A stretch of DNA of 64,000 bases, from NCBI GenBank assembly GCA_022729735.1, contig DZAY01000005.1, forward strand, positions 45,227 through 109,226, read 5' to 3'. The position numbers were made by a program, and so were the translations under genes. A model generated the notes under the pieces. That model made no database searches. It saw only the letters and a list, made by a program, of their open reading frames with translations, and had not been told where the DNA came from. Below, piece after piece: positions 18,649 through 28,224 of the stretch (its first letter is position 1; every line of letters begins with the position of its first letter). The DNA is from Helicobacter cetorum. GTDB taxonomy: Bacteria > Campylobacterota > Campylobacteria > Campylobacterales > DZAY01.

Positions 18649-21600
18649 TTAGAAACAGTTATGTTTCAACCAAAATGAACTATTTTTTGAAATATTAGAA
18701 TTGCTCCATCTATTACTAATACTATCATAATAAAAATATTGAGAAAAATCTCCTAATTTACAACTACTTGGAAGTATGTTTATCTCTTTTAAATCAGTTT
18801 TATTTAAATCAAATTGTGTTGATACTAAATGCCAAATATTTGGTTCTAAACTTTTATAATATTCTAATTGTGATGTTTTTGTAATTATATTATAAGAGCT
18901 ATTTTCATCACCATGAATTAGTTTTATTTTATTTAATGTTGGCATAATCCATAATCCCATTTGTGCATTTATATTTGTTGGATTTTGTATATAAGTTTTA
19001 TTTACTATATCCCAACTCCAAATACTACTATTTTCTAATAACTGCTCTTTGAAACTATTTTTGTGAAAAATGTAATTTTTAATAGTTGAAATTTGGTTCC
19101 ATTGTAAAGGCATTAAATTTTCTACAACACCATTTCCAAAATATCCAATTAAATACTCTTCATCTAATAACATATTTTCAACTATTTCAGCTCTTTTTAT
19201 AAATGCAACACCACTTTTAAGCTTTATTGTTCGTTTTCCATCGAAATATTGCTTATCTTCAAATACAGTTTCGCTACTATAATTTACATCACACACAGGA
19301 TTATAATCACTTGGCATATGAAAACCATAACTACCATCTTCAGTTGTAAATGTAGAAATAACACCATCATATATATTTGTATCTATTTCTCTAAAAATTG
19401 TAGGAGTTCCTTTAAATATATCAATATTCTCTATTTTTGATATTGATTTAGAGTCTAAAGAGACAGTTTTATTAATATCACTTTTTTCAATTACACTCTC
19501 TATTCCTATTAAATTTTTTGCATTAACCATAATATTTAAAAACATATTGTGAGGATTTAACTCTTCATCTTTTGCTTTTATATAGATATTTGAAACTGTT
19601 GATTTATTACTATCAATGCTAACTATACTATTTTGAGGCAGTTTTATAGAGTGTGTTTTTGTATTTGATGTCTCATTTTTTTCAACTGATAAAATTAGTG
19701 TTCCATTTATATCTTCTTCTATTTTTTTTACACCAACTATTGAATTAGTATCATTTTGAAAAGGAATAAAACCTGATAATCTACCATTACTTTTTAATTC
19801 TACGACAAAATCTTTATATACCGAAATATTGTATTCATTTATTACACTATTTGATGGTGCAATAGTTATTGTAGATATATCAAAATACTCTTTTGTATTA
19901 TCCTTTGGAATAGCAATTTTTGTAATAATTATATTTCCATTTTCTACTACTGTCCCATTTGTTTCAAGCTCTATAATATCTAATGTTTCTACTTTTACAA
20001 TAGTTACATTTTCATCAACTCCAGCTCTAATAACTCCACCAAAATTTGGTATTGTTTGCTCACTAAATCCAACTATTGTTTCAATGCTACTTGATGAGCT
20101 TTCACTTGAAGATGAACTAACCAGACTCGAACTACTCGAACTACTCGAACTACTCGAACTACTCGAACTACTCGAACTACTCGAACTACTTGAACTACTC
20201 GAACTACTCGAACTTGACAAGCTTGAAGAACTATTAATTATACTTGATGATGAATAACTAATAGATGAGCTACTACTTGATGAAGAATTAGTAATATTTA
20301 TTTGATACACAGTATTACTCATTAAATTTACACCATCATTCATAGATATATATACATTTAACATACCAGTTGTATCTGGAATAGCAGATACTGTTGCTAC
20401 TAAATCTTGTGCATTATAATCCACAAAAGCTAATGGATTACTCCAATGTGGAGTTACAGTTATAATACCTGTCATGCTTAATTCAACTGTTATATTTAAA
20501 TCATCTTCATCAATATCTGTAATATTATTAAATGTTATGTTGAAATCACTAAAATTTGTATTTTTTTCTATTAAATTAAGAGTTGATTGATTAGATGTTG
20601 GAGTTGCATTACGAGTCCTAAATATTGCATAAAATCCAGCATAAGTGAAACTACTAATAGCACTCTCATCAAAAGCTTCTTTAATATATCCATTTTTAGC
20701 AATAATTAAATCTCTTAAAGCACTGTTTTTATGATTACCACTTAAAAACATAGCTCTTGCTGTTGAATTTGTATCAATATTTATAGATGGTGTTCCTGCT
20801 ATTATTATATTACCACCATTTCCATCATGAGCATATGAGTTTAATCCAGCATTAATAATAATTGCATTTTGTGAAGTTGAAGTAGTGTTTATATCATTTG
20901 TTATAGTTATATCACCTGCTGTTGTAGATATTGCTATATCTCCACTTGCATTTATATCTTGTAGTGTTAAATTGCCTTCATTTTTGATATTTAGAGACGT
21001 TACATTAGCTTTTAAACTATTAATATGATTATTTTCATGTGTAAAATTATTAGTTCCTCCAATAAGATTTAGTGTGCCATTAATATCAAGTGAGCCAGTG
21101 TGAATTGCTTGAGTATTTGAATAAAAAGTTAAATTATTATCAGTTTTAATTGTAGATGTACCTATTCCATAAAATACATCTCCAATAATTTCTACACTAC
21201 TCGAATTTATATCACTATCTGTTAAATATACAGAATATGGAGTTTGAGTTCCATAGCTAAGCCCTTCAAGTTTTATTTTACCACCATTTAAAATAGCTTT
21301 AGCACCACTATAAAACATAATACCTGCATTTTTTTTACCACTACCTTTGATATGAATTCCACCACCATTTGTTGTTTGAATAGTAGAACCCCAATTCACA
21401 ACACCATAAGCATTACTTACAAAATCTGGTTCTGCACTATGTCCTTCAATTACAATCGCATTTTCTAAATTACTATTTGATGTAATTAAATTACCTATAC
21501 TATCGCTATTACAACATTTAGATAGCTCAATACCATATCCAGAACCACTAAGACCATCAGATTTACCATATAGATTTATAACTCCATTTTGAGAGTTAAT

Positions 21601-23517
21601 TATAGTTCCACCAATTAAAAGTATTCCTTCCGTAGTATTTGATATTGGCGAATAAACACTTGTAGAAAAACTCGTTGCTGTGCCATTTCTACTTTTACCT
21701 CTTATAGTAATATTTCCATCATTAGATAAAATTTCTGCTTTATCAATCAAAATACCATTAGAATTCAAACTACTTCCAATAGCATAATTACTATATAAAT
21801 CATTTCCACCAGATAAAATTATATCTCCACCAAAACTATTTATCGTAGTTTTAGCAGAGCTTGTTGGACTATTTCCATAACCTATCCAAATTGAGCCACC
21901 ATTATTATCAGTATCTGCCCAAAAAGTTATATTTAATTTACTTGATAGTGAAGAGATATTAGTATCTTTATGAACTAAAATATCTCCAGCAGATTTAAAT
22001 GTAATATTTTTATCACTACTTGAACTATTTATGATATTAGAAGCTATTTCAATATTATAACCAGCTAAAATAGATACATTACTATTTGATAAATTGCTTT
22101 CAATATCTTGAGTGTTAATATTGCAATTTCCATTAGTATAAAAAAAGAAAACACCATTTAAGATGGCATTTGCACAATTTGTATTTGAACTACTATTTAT
22201 TGTGATATTTCCAATATTTGGAGTTATCGTAGATTTTGTAGTTACACTAAAATTTACATCAACTCCACCAATTGTAAGAGTTGTTGTATTTGTTTCACCA
22301 TAACCATTTGGACTAATTAATTTTACTTTTACACTATTTCCATTAGAAATAGTCCCATTTGTATCAGTATATGCTCCTCCATTTATACTATAAAATCCAT
22401 TTGTTATAGATATATTTGATGCTGTATCTATTCCAGAAATAGTAACACTGTTTGACTCAATTTCGCTATTTAATTCACTGTTGTTTTGTTCTGTAAATAC
22501 AAAACTATTCGGAGTTGTATCTGCTGAAATATTCACTTCATAAATACTTCCTTTAGTATATCCAACATAATAAAGTAGCTGATTTGGAATTTTAACAGCA
22601 ATACCAACAATACCTTCACTTTCACTATGTGTTATAGTATCTACTAAATTTGTATTAACCAATGTCGTAGGATTTATAACATTTATACTTCTATTATAAG
22701 AGTAGTATATATTTCCATCACTATCAAAAGCCAAACCATTAATATTGCTTGTAGCTGTTGCAATAGTAGTTAAATTATTATCTATTAAATCTATTTTTAT
22801 CAGTTTAGTCTTACAAGTCGTATAAATTGCATTATTATGATATAACAAACCACCTTCACTTGTATCTGTACTTCCATTGCTAGTACATCCTTGAGAAGAT
22901 AAACTATATGTATATTCATGAGTTCCATTTAAGCTAAATCGTTTAACATCAGGATACCAATAACCATTCATAAATATATGAGTATCATTAGTATCAATTC
23001 CATAATTAGTTTGGCTTGAATTTCCAGGTGCTGTTAAAGCAATTTGAGAGACACCAGAAGAATTGAATTTTTGCAATTTACCTTGATTCATACTACCTAA
23101 ATATATATCTCCATTTGATGCTTTAGAAAAATGAAATGGAGAACTAAATGAAGCATTCAAAGGATTAACATCATTTATTATAGAATTTGTACCATTTCCA
23201 GCAACTGTTGTTACAGGATATGTATCACTCAATGTAATTTTTCTAATTTTACCACCAGGATTTGTAGAATATGAGTTATTTCCAGTATCGAGTACTAATA
23301 AATTTCCATCATTATCAAATTCTAATCCTCTTGGATAAAAAAAAGTTGCACTTATTCCAACATTGTTATCTGTTTGAGAAACATAATAGTTTCCATCACC
23401 AGCTATTTTTGTTACAACAGTTCCAGCAATACCTTGATTTAAGAAGATGAATATAAATACTATTAGCATATATTTAAATCTACTTAAAAACATTTTATCC
23501 ACACAAATTTCTCTCAT
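18649..23517 (-). CDS. Large secreted protein: NHL-like propeller, beta-helix region, poly-Ser tract, tryptophan modules
   Basis: 1622 residues with a Sec signal (about 17-32). Residues 33-340 contain NHL/SMP-30-like blades (ATFFYPRGLEFDNDGNLLVLD, GLAFDSDGNIYY). An Ig-like stretch follows, then about 430-1010 is rich in short beta repeats typical of haemagglutinin-like beta helices. A Ser-rich segment at about 1075-1150 includes 27 consecutive Ser encoded by a 9-base tandem repeat. The C-terminus holds two tryptophan modules (LQWNQIST...IWSWD...GLWIMP and IWHLVS...W...SFWLK) also seen in the 42.9-45.7 kb proteins. AGAGGA precedes the ATG at good spacing. Its function is unknown, probably at the surface. 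No catalytic motif was seen. Confidence 0.75.
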   Translation of the reverse strand: MREICVDKMFLSRFKYMLIVFIFIFLNQGIAGTVVTKIAGDGNYYVSQTDNNVGISATFFYPRGLEFDNDGNLLVLDTGNNSYSTNPGGKIRKITLSDTYPVTTVAGNGTNSIINDVNPLNASFSSPFHFSKASNGDIYLGSMNQGKLQKFNSSGVSQIALTAPGNSSQTNYGIDTNDTHIFMNGYWYPDVKRFSLNGTHEYTYSLSSQGCTSNGSTDTSEGGLLYHNNAIYTTCKTKLIKIDLIDNNLTTIATATSNINGLAFDSDGNIYYSYNRSINVINPTTLVNTNLVDTITHSESEGIVGIAVKIPNQLLYYVGYTKGSIYEVNISADTTPNSFVFTEQNNSELNSEIESNSVTISGIDTASNISITNGFYSINGGAYTDTNGTISNGNSVKVKLISPNGYGETNTTTLTIGGVDVNFSVTTKSTITPNIGNITINSSSNTNCANAILNGVFFFYTNGNCNINTQDIESNLSNSNVSILAGYNIEIASNIINSSSSDKNITFKSAGDILVHKDTNISSLSSKLNITFWADTDNNGGSIWIGYGNSPTSSAKTTINSFGGDIILSGGNDLYSNYAIGSSLNSNGILIDKAEILSNDGNITIRGKSRNGTATSFSTSVYSPISNTTEGILLIGGTIINSQNGVINLYGKSDGLSGSGYGIELSKCCNSDSIGNLITSNSNLENAIVIEGHSAEPDFVSNAYGVVNWGSTIQTTNGGGIHIKGSGKKNAGIMFYSGAKAILNGGKIKLEGLSYGTQTPYSVYLTDSDINSSSVEIIGDVFYGIGTSTIKTDNNLTFYSNTQAIHTGSLDINGTLNLIGGTNNFTHENNHINSLKANVTSLNIKNEGNLTLQDINASGDIAISTTAGDITITNDINTTSTSQNAIIINAGLNSYAHDGNGGNIIIAGTPSINIDTNSTARAMFLSGNHKNSALRDLIIAKNGYIKEAFDESAISSFTYAGFYAIFRTRNATPTSNQSTLNLIEKNTNFSDFNITFNNITDIDEDDLNITVELSMTGIITVTPHWSNPLAFVDYNAQDLVATVSAIPDTTGMLNVYISMNDGVNLMSNTVYQINITNSSSSSSSSISYSSSSIINSSSSLSSSSSSSSSSSSSSSSSSSSSSSSSSSSSSSLVSSSSSESSSSSIETIVGFSEQTIPNFGGVIRAGVDENVTIVKVETLDIIELETNGTVVENGNIIITKIAIPKDNTKEYFDISTITIAPSNSVINEYNISVYKDFVVELKSNGRLSGFIPFQNDTNSIVGVKKIEEDINGTLILSVEKNETSNTKTHSIKLPQNSIVSIDSNKSTVSNIYIKAKDEELNPHNMFLNIMVNAKNLIGIESVIEKSDINKTVSLDSKSISKIENIDIFKGTPTIFREIDTNIYDGVISTFTTEDGSYGFHMPSDYNPVCDVNYSSETVFEDKQYFDGKRTIKLKSGVAFIKRAEIVENMLLDEEYLIGYFGNGVVENLMPLQWNQISTIKNYIFHKNSFKEQLLENSSIWSWDIVNKTYIQNPTNINAQMGLWIMPTLNKIKLIHGDENSSYNIITKTSQLEYYKSLEPNIWHLVSTQFDLNKTDLKEINILPSSCKLGDFSQYFYYDSISNRWSNSNISKNSSFWLKHNCF
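20122..20211 (-). repeat. 9-base tandem repeat encoding poly-serine
   Basis: Nine consecutive units of TCGAGTAGT (minus strand) fill 20131-20211, with one unit carrying TCAAGTAGT, and a tenth degenerate unit at 20122-20130. Each unit encodes Ser-Ser-Ser, giving residues 1103-1129 of the surrounding protein. TCG is scarce in the neighbouring genes, so the tract stands out. Because the unit is a multiple of three, slippage would change linker length without breaking the frame. Confidence 0.9.
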
Positions 23518-23571
23518 TTTAATCCTCTATTTTTAATTTTTTTATAATCTCAAAATTATACTTAATTTAAA

Positions 23572-24813
23572 TCACCTTTCTCCAAATGCTTCAAATTTTA
23601 ATTTTATTGCAGGACTAATTATATAATCTAAAACAGTTTTTTGTCCAATTTTTATACTTATATCAGCACTCATACCAGAGTATAAATCCAAAACATTCCC
23701 ATCACTATCTATATAACTATCTTCTAATTTAATTAAAATTTCATAAAATCTACTATCTTTTTCACTTTTTGTATCTGCTCCAATATTTATAACTTTTCCA
23801 TTTAGTGAGCCATATCTTGAAAAGTCATAACCTTCAAATCTAATAATAGCACTCTGATTTAGTCTAATATAAGCTCTATCTATTGGTTTAACTTTTGCTA
23901 AAAGTATCAAATTATCTTTTGGAACTATCTCTAAGATTACTTCACCACTCTTTACAACTCCACCAATTGTAAAGAATTTCATATTTTTTACAATACCATC
24001 AATTGGTGCTTTTATATCACTTCTAATATTTTGATTTTGAATACTATTTAACTGCTCTTGTGTATTTAATATTTGCTCTTGTATTGAAGCTAACTCTTCA
24101 ATAGACTCTTTTTTAAATGTTTGTGATTTATGTTCTAACTCTGCTTTTGATTCTTCGATTGATAATTTTATTTTTTGTATAGAGTTTATTAATGCTTGTA
24201 TCTCATTTTCATTAGATTTTAACTCATTTTCTATATTTAAATGCTCTATTTTAGTTGTTAATTTATCTTCTAATAGTTTTCTTGAGAGTTCATATTTCTC
24301 TTTTAATATTAAAACTTTTTCTTTTGAGAGTAAAGTTTTGGAATTTATTTCATCAATTTCACTCTCTTTTTGTTTTATTTGTTCTTTTATTATTGATAAT
24401 GATTGTTTTTGATTATCTCTTTTTTTATAAAATATATCTAATTGTGATTTTGCAAAATCGCTATTTTTTAACTTTGTATCTATTTTTAAACTACTATTAT
24501 CTATTTCTGCTTGTAATCTTAATTTTATAATTTCTAAATTAGATAGTTTTAAAGCTAACTCATCATAACTATTTTCTGATGGTGGTTGTGAAAGTTTTAA
24601 TAGTAGCTGATTTTCTTTTACAAAATCTCCATCTTTAACAAAAATTTCAGAAATAATTCCTCCTTCTAAATTTTGAATACTCTTATTTCTCACTTCACTA
24701 ATTGCTTCACCTTGACATTTAGCAACAATATCTATTTTAAAAAAATATGCCCAGATAAAAAGTATTACTAAAAGAATAGCTATTAAATATGCTATTTTTT
24801 TACTGTTATCCAT
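23572..24813 (-). CDS. HlyD-family membrane fusion protein of a type I-like exporter
   Basis: About 413 residues from ATG 24813. I prefer this to an in-frame ATG at 24861 because it overlaps the ABC gene stop (ATGGATAA) and begins MDNSKKIAYLIAILLVILF, a proper membrane anchor. A short lipoyl-like half-motif (NLEGGIISEIFVKDGDFVKENQLL) is followed by a long coiled coil (about 90-260), the second lipoyl half (IRSDIKAPIDGIVKNM) and a beta-barrel domain. This is the adaptor that links an inner-membrane ABC transporter to TolC. The substrate is not known. The large secreted protein at 18649-23517 is next downstream but has a Sec signal, so it is not an obvious substrate. Confidence 0.85.
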   Translation of the reverse strand: MDNSKKIAYLIAILLVILFIWAYFFKIDIVAKCQGEAISEVRNKSIQNLEGGIISEIFVKDGDFVKENQLLLKLSQPPSENSYDELALKLSNLEIIKLRLQAEIDNSSLKIDTKLKNSDFAKSQLDIFYKKRDNQKQSLSIIKEQIKQKESEIDEINSKTLLSKEKVLILKEKYELSRKLLEDKLTTKIEHLNIENELKSNENEIQALINSIQKIKLSIEESKAELEHKSQTFKKESIEELASIQEQILNTQEQLNSIQNQNIRSDIKAPIDGIVKNMKFFTIGGVVKSGEVILEIVPKDNLILLAKVKPIDRAYIRLNQSAIIRFEGYDFSRYGSLNGKVINIGADTKSEKDSRFYEILIKLEDSYIDSDGNVLDLYSGMSADISIKIGQKTVLDYIISPAIKLKFEAFGER

Positions 24814-26311
24814 TTTTTCCAACTTTGATATTTTTATTATCAAATATAAATATATAATCACTACTACTTATTAAATCTCTATTTTGTGAGACAACTATTA
24901 TTGTTCTACTTTCTTTAACTTTTTTTAAATACTCTATTAACTGTTCTAATACCTCTTTTTCAAATATATCAAATGTATCATCTATTAAAACTATTTTACT
25001 ATCTTTTAAAAGTGCTTTAAGTATGGATATTGCACTTTTTTCTCTTTTTGATAATGGATTTCCAAACATATCAATTTTAGTTAAAAAACCACTATTTGTA
25101 TTGTTTATGATTGCAAATAAGCCAGATTTTTTAACTTCTAAAATAGTTTCTTCATCACTTAATTTTGAATTTTTTAAATTATCTAATATAGTTCCATCAA
25201 TAAACATATCATTTTCACAACTCATAGATATAAATTTTGTAAAACTTTTATTATCTATTAATTTTATATCAATTCCATCAAAGCATATTTCACCAGAATA
25301 GAAATCTATATTTTTTGATATGAGTTTTAGAAATGTTGTTTTTCCTACACTTTTATTTGATACAACTACCGATATTTTATTTGCTGGAAGTGTAAAATTA
25401 TCGAATCTAAATAGTAAATTTTTATTAAAATTTAGTGCTAAGTTTTTAAAACTAATTTCGCCTGAAATATTATCAATTTTAATAAATCTATCTTCAACAA
25501 TTGGCTTTGAAAAATATTTATATATATTTATAAAACCTTTTATAGAATTATTTTGAAACATAATTATCATGGGTTGTAAAAATCTACTTGAGAGCATATT
25601 TGTAGCAATTAATGCACCAAAAGATAGATTATGTTCAACTATTTCTATTGCACCAATTGAAGTAATAAACAGAAGTGAAAATGGAATGGAGAGATAGTTT
25701 ATATTTTGAATAATATTTTGAGCTTTTATTTTTTTTAATTTCAACTCTAAATTAGCACTATTTAAATCTTCTAATTGACCAATTAATTTTTCTAATATAT
25801 CAATATTTGAACCTTTATCTTTTAGAACTTCTATTTTATATTTCAATCGTTCTCTATCTTTTGAAAATTGATTATATTTATTATCTAACTTTTTATTTAC
25901 AATAGAATATATTATATTTATAAAGGCAACTAATATAAATACAAATATAAGTGTCAATCCAAGTATTTGACTAAAATATAAAATAATCATCAAAAAAAGA
26001 GTAGCAAATGGTAAATCCAAAATAGATATAATTGATTGAGTATTTATACTCTCTTTTGAAAATATATTTTCCAATTTTATATTATAAAAACTTACTATTT
26101 CATATCTAACATATCTAAATATATAATCAAAAATTAAGAATATAACAGCTCCAAATGTCAAAGAAAATAGAGTGTAATAACTATTATGAGGTATAACTTT
26201 ATCATAAACATTTAATATAAAAATTGGAATTGTAAGTGCAAATATATTTATAAAAAATGAAAGTATCAAAAGAGAAAATATATCACTCCACTCTTTTGAT
26301 AAAAGTTTCAT
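24806..26311 (-). CDS. Type I secretion-like ABC transporter with a degenerate nucleotide-binding domain
   Basis: 501 residues: six membrane segments in 1-250, then an ABC domain. The fold resembles PrtD/LapB-type exporters, but several motifs are altered. The Walker A first Gly is S318 (SNKSVGKTT; G323-K324-T325 kept). The signature LSGGQ reads LSKRE (420-424). After the Walker B Asp444 the catalytic Glu is Asp445. The switch His is Gln476 (VVSQNR). ATP binding may persist while hydrolysis is doubtful, so a heterodimer with an intact partner elsewhere is possible (inference). Its ATG overlaps the dxr stop (ATGA), so it is coupled to cdsA-dxr. Confidence 0.8.
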   Translation of the reverse strand: MKLLSKEWSDIFSLLILSFFINIFALTIPIFILNVYDKVIPHNSYYTLFSLTFGAVIFLIFDYIFRYVRYEIVSFYNIKLENIFSKESINTQSIISILDLPFATLFLMIILYFSQILGLTLIFVFILVAFINIIYSIVNKKLDNKYNQFSKDRERLKYKIEVLKDKGSNIDILEKLIGQLEDLNSANLELKLKKIKAQNIIQNINYLSIPFSLLFITSIGAIEIVEHNLSFGALIATNMLSSRFLQPMIIMFQNNSIKGFINIYKYFSKPIVEDRFIKIDNISGEISFKNLALNFNKNLLFRFDNFTLPANKISVVVSNKSVGKTTFLKLISKNIDFYSGEICFDGIDIKLIDNKSFTKFISMSCENDMFIDGTILDNLKNSKLSDEETILEVKKSGLFAIINNTNSGFLTKIDMFGNPLSKREKSAISILKALLKDSKIVLIDDTFDIFEKEVLEQLIEYLKKVKESRTIIVVSQNRDLISSSDYIFIFDNKNIKVGKNG

Positions 26312-27396
26312 ATATTAATTAAACTTTTATAATCACTTTTTATATACTCTCTCACACTTTTATCAATTTCAAAAATATCATCTAAAGAGTTGGCTTTGGT
26401 TTGAAATTTATTAAATGCTTTTAAAGTTAGCTTTGAAATATCTAAAAATCTTATATCTCCATTTACAAATAGCTCAATTGCAACTTCATTAGCACCATTT
26501 ACCACGACTCCTAAGTATGGTTTTTCTAAAAGTTCATCTTTTATTTCCCAAATTGGGTAACGATTTGTATATATTTCTCTAAAAGCAATTTCACCCATTT
26601 TGACCAAATCAACTCGCTCTAAAATTGGCTCACAAACTTCATCTAAAAGTGCAAAAGCTATTGGAAGTTGCATATTAGTTTTTGCAATATGTGCCGTTGT
26701 GCTACCATCTACAAATTCAATTAAAGCATGAATTAATGATTTGCTTTCAATAAAAGCATCAATTTTATTGATATTAAATAGCCATTTAGCTTCTAATATT
26801 TCAAATAGTTTATTTGTCATTGTTGCACTATCAATTGTAATTTTTTGTCCCATACTCCAATTTGGATGTTTCAAGGCTTCATCTAATGTAACATTTCTTA
26901 ATTCACTCAAATCTCTATCTCTAAAAGCTCCACCACTTGCACTAATAATTAGTCGCTCTACTTTTGATTTTGCACTATTTAATAGATACCATAAACCAAA
27001 ATGCTCACTATCAATAGCACGAATTTTGGATATATCTATAAATTCACCAGCTACAACAAGGGACTCTTTATTTGCAAGTGCTACGGTTTTATTTAATTTG
27101 ATTGCTTCAATTGTTGGTTTAAGTCCCAAAAATCCAACCAAAGCATTTACAACTATATTGCTTTTAGCTAAATTTATAGCTTCAATTATCCCTTCTTCTC
27201 CATACAAAACTCTATTATGATTAACTTTTAAAGCTTTATCACCAACTACCACAATTGAAGGTTTAAACTCATTTATTTGTGCATTTAATAGTTCTATGTT
27301 TTTTCCTGCAACTAAAACTTCAACATCTAAACTATATTTTCTTGCAATATTTAGTGTATTTACTCCAATAGAACCCGTTGAGCCTAATATAACCAT
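26308..27396 (-). CDS. dxr: 1-deoxy-D-xylulose 5-phosphate reductoisomerase
   Basis: It converts DXP to 2-C-methyl-D-erythritol 4-phosphate in the non-mevalonate isoprenoid pathway. 362 residues. The NADPH motif GSTGSIG is at 5-11 and metal ligands D129 and E131 sit in DSEHFG. The SASGGAFRD loop is at about 152-160 and NGANEVAIE supplies the last metal ligand. It is slightly shorter than E. coli Dxr (about 400) at the termini, as is common in Campylobacterota. Its start overlaps the cdsA stop (TAATG) and its stop overlaps the ABC gene start. Confidence 0.95.
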   Translation of the reverse strand: MVILGSTGSIGVNTLNIARKYSLDVEVLVAGKNIELLNAQINEFKPSIVVVGDKALKVNHNRVLYGEEGIIEAINLAKSNIVVNALVGFLGLKPTIEAIKLNKTVALANKESLVVAGEFIDISKIRAIDSEHFGLWYLLNSAKSKVERLIISASGGAFRDRDLSELRNVTLDEALKHPNWSMGQKITIDSATMTNKLFEILEAKWLFNINKIDAFIESKSLIHALIEFVDGSTTAHIAKTNMQLPIAFALLDEVCEPILERVDLVKMGEIAFREIYTNRYPIWEIKDELLEKPYLGVVVNGANEVAIELFVNGDIRFLDISKLTLKAFNKFQTKANSLDDIFEIDKSVREYIKSDYKSLINI

Positions 27397-28163
27397 TAAT
27401 TAATTGCCTTTAAAATTATATAAAGTAATACTCCTGAAAATAGATAACCATCAACTCTATCTAAAACTCCACCATGCCCTGGTAAAATATTACCACTATC
27501 TTTTACATCAGCTATTCTCTTCAAATAACTCTCAAATAAATCCCCAAATATTGCACTTTTTGCAACTATGAAAGAGATTATTAAAGCATATATTGGAGAA
27601 ACTAAAACTAAACCTACAAAAAATCCAAATAGTGTTCCAATCACAACTCCACCAATTACACCTTCTAATGTCTTTTTTGGTGAAGTTTCACAAAATTTAG
27701 TTTTACCAAAACTTTTACCAACAAAATAAGCACCAATATCAGTGAAAGCAACCACAACTAAAAGCCATAAAAGTGCAACAATTCCAAAAAATTTATATAT
27801 CGCTAAAATAAACAACATAGATAGTGTTGGATATAGAATTGGAACGATAACTTGATAGTTATCTTTTTTGAAATATGAGATATAAGAGAGACCAATAATT
27901 AAAGCAATTAGTGATAAATCTTCTGGATGTGGATAAATGTAAGCAATTAACCAAATAGCTAAAGCAAAAAAGTATAATTTATTATCATTTATAGAAAATA
28001 GTTTTAAGCTTTCATGAAATGATAATAGATAAATAACTCCTAAAAATCCCCAAATTAGTAAAAAATTATTGAAAATTCCAATTAAAACAGCCAAACCAAT
28101 TAAAGCAACTCCTGTAACAACTCTTGTGCTATTTTCTAAAACAATAGCTTTAAATCTTTCCAT
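27396..28163 (-). CDS. cdsA: Phosphatidate cytidylyltransferase
   Basis: This inner-membrane enzyme makes CDP-diacylglycerol from phosphatidic acid and CTP. 255 residues with about seven or eight membrane segments. The CDP-diacylglycerol synthase signature is present near the C-terminus (SYLKRIADVKDSGNILPGHG, then GVLDRVDG). I start at ATG 28163, with AGGA six bases upstream, rather than at the TTG three bases earlier. It is the first gene of the cdsA-dxr-ABC-HlyD run and is divergent from polA. Confidence 0.93.
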   Translation of the reverse strand: MERFKAIVLENSTRVVTGVALIGLAVLIGIFNNFLLIWGFLGVIYLLSFHESLKLFSINDNKLYFFALAIWLIAYIYPHPEDLSLIALIIGLSYISYFKKDNYQVIVPILYPTLSMLFILAIYKFFGIVALLWLLVVVAFTDIGAYFVGKSFGKTKFCETSPKKTLEGVIGGVVIGTLFGFFVGLVLVSPIYALIISFIVAKSAIFGDLFESYLKRIADVKDSGNILPGHGGVLDRVDGYLFSGVLLYIILKAIN

Positions 28164-28193
28164 CAAAAATCCTAAATTTTTGATAAATTCTAC

Positions 28194-28199
28194 TATAAT
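28194..28199 (+). promoter_or_regulatory. Probable -10 element upstream of polA
   Basis: TATAAT lies 25 bases before the polA ATG in the 61-base gap between cdsA and polA, preceded by a T-rich stretch. No good -35 is visible, which is common for Campylobacterota sigma-70 promoters. A weak Shine-Dalgarno (AAAGG) lies between it and the ATG. Confidence 0.45.
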
Positions 28200-28224
28200 T
28201 TCACAAAAAAAGGTTTTAAAAATT

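Noticed and set aside
20131..20211. CRISPR-like repeats
   Set aside because: The repeats are directly adjacent with no spacers and encode protein.
19829..20257. Plus-strand frame of 142 residues with a Leu/Glu repeat
   Set aside because: It is the antisense image of the poly-Ser repeat in the minus-strand gene; the repetitive composition explains the open frame and there is no ribosome site.
24814..24861. Upstream ATG for the HlyD-family gene
   Set aside because: The codons lie inside the ABC gene; the ATG at 24813 has the usual overlap and a clear membrane anchor.
28069..28224. Longer N-terminus for DNA polymerase I
   Set aside because: The in-frame extension overlaps cdsA, has no ribosome site and adds residues not found in PolA.
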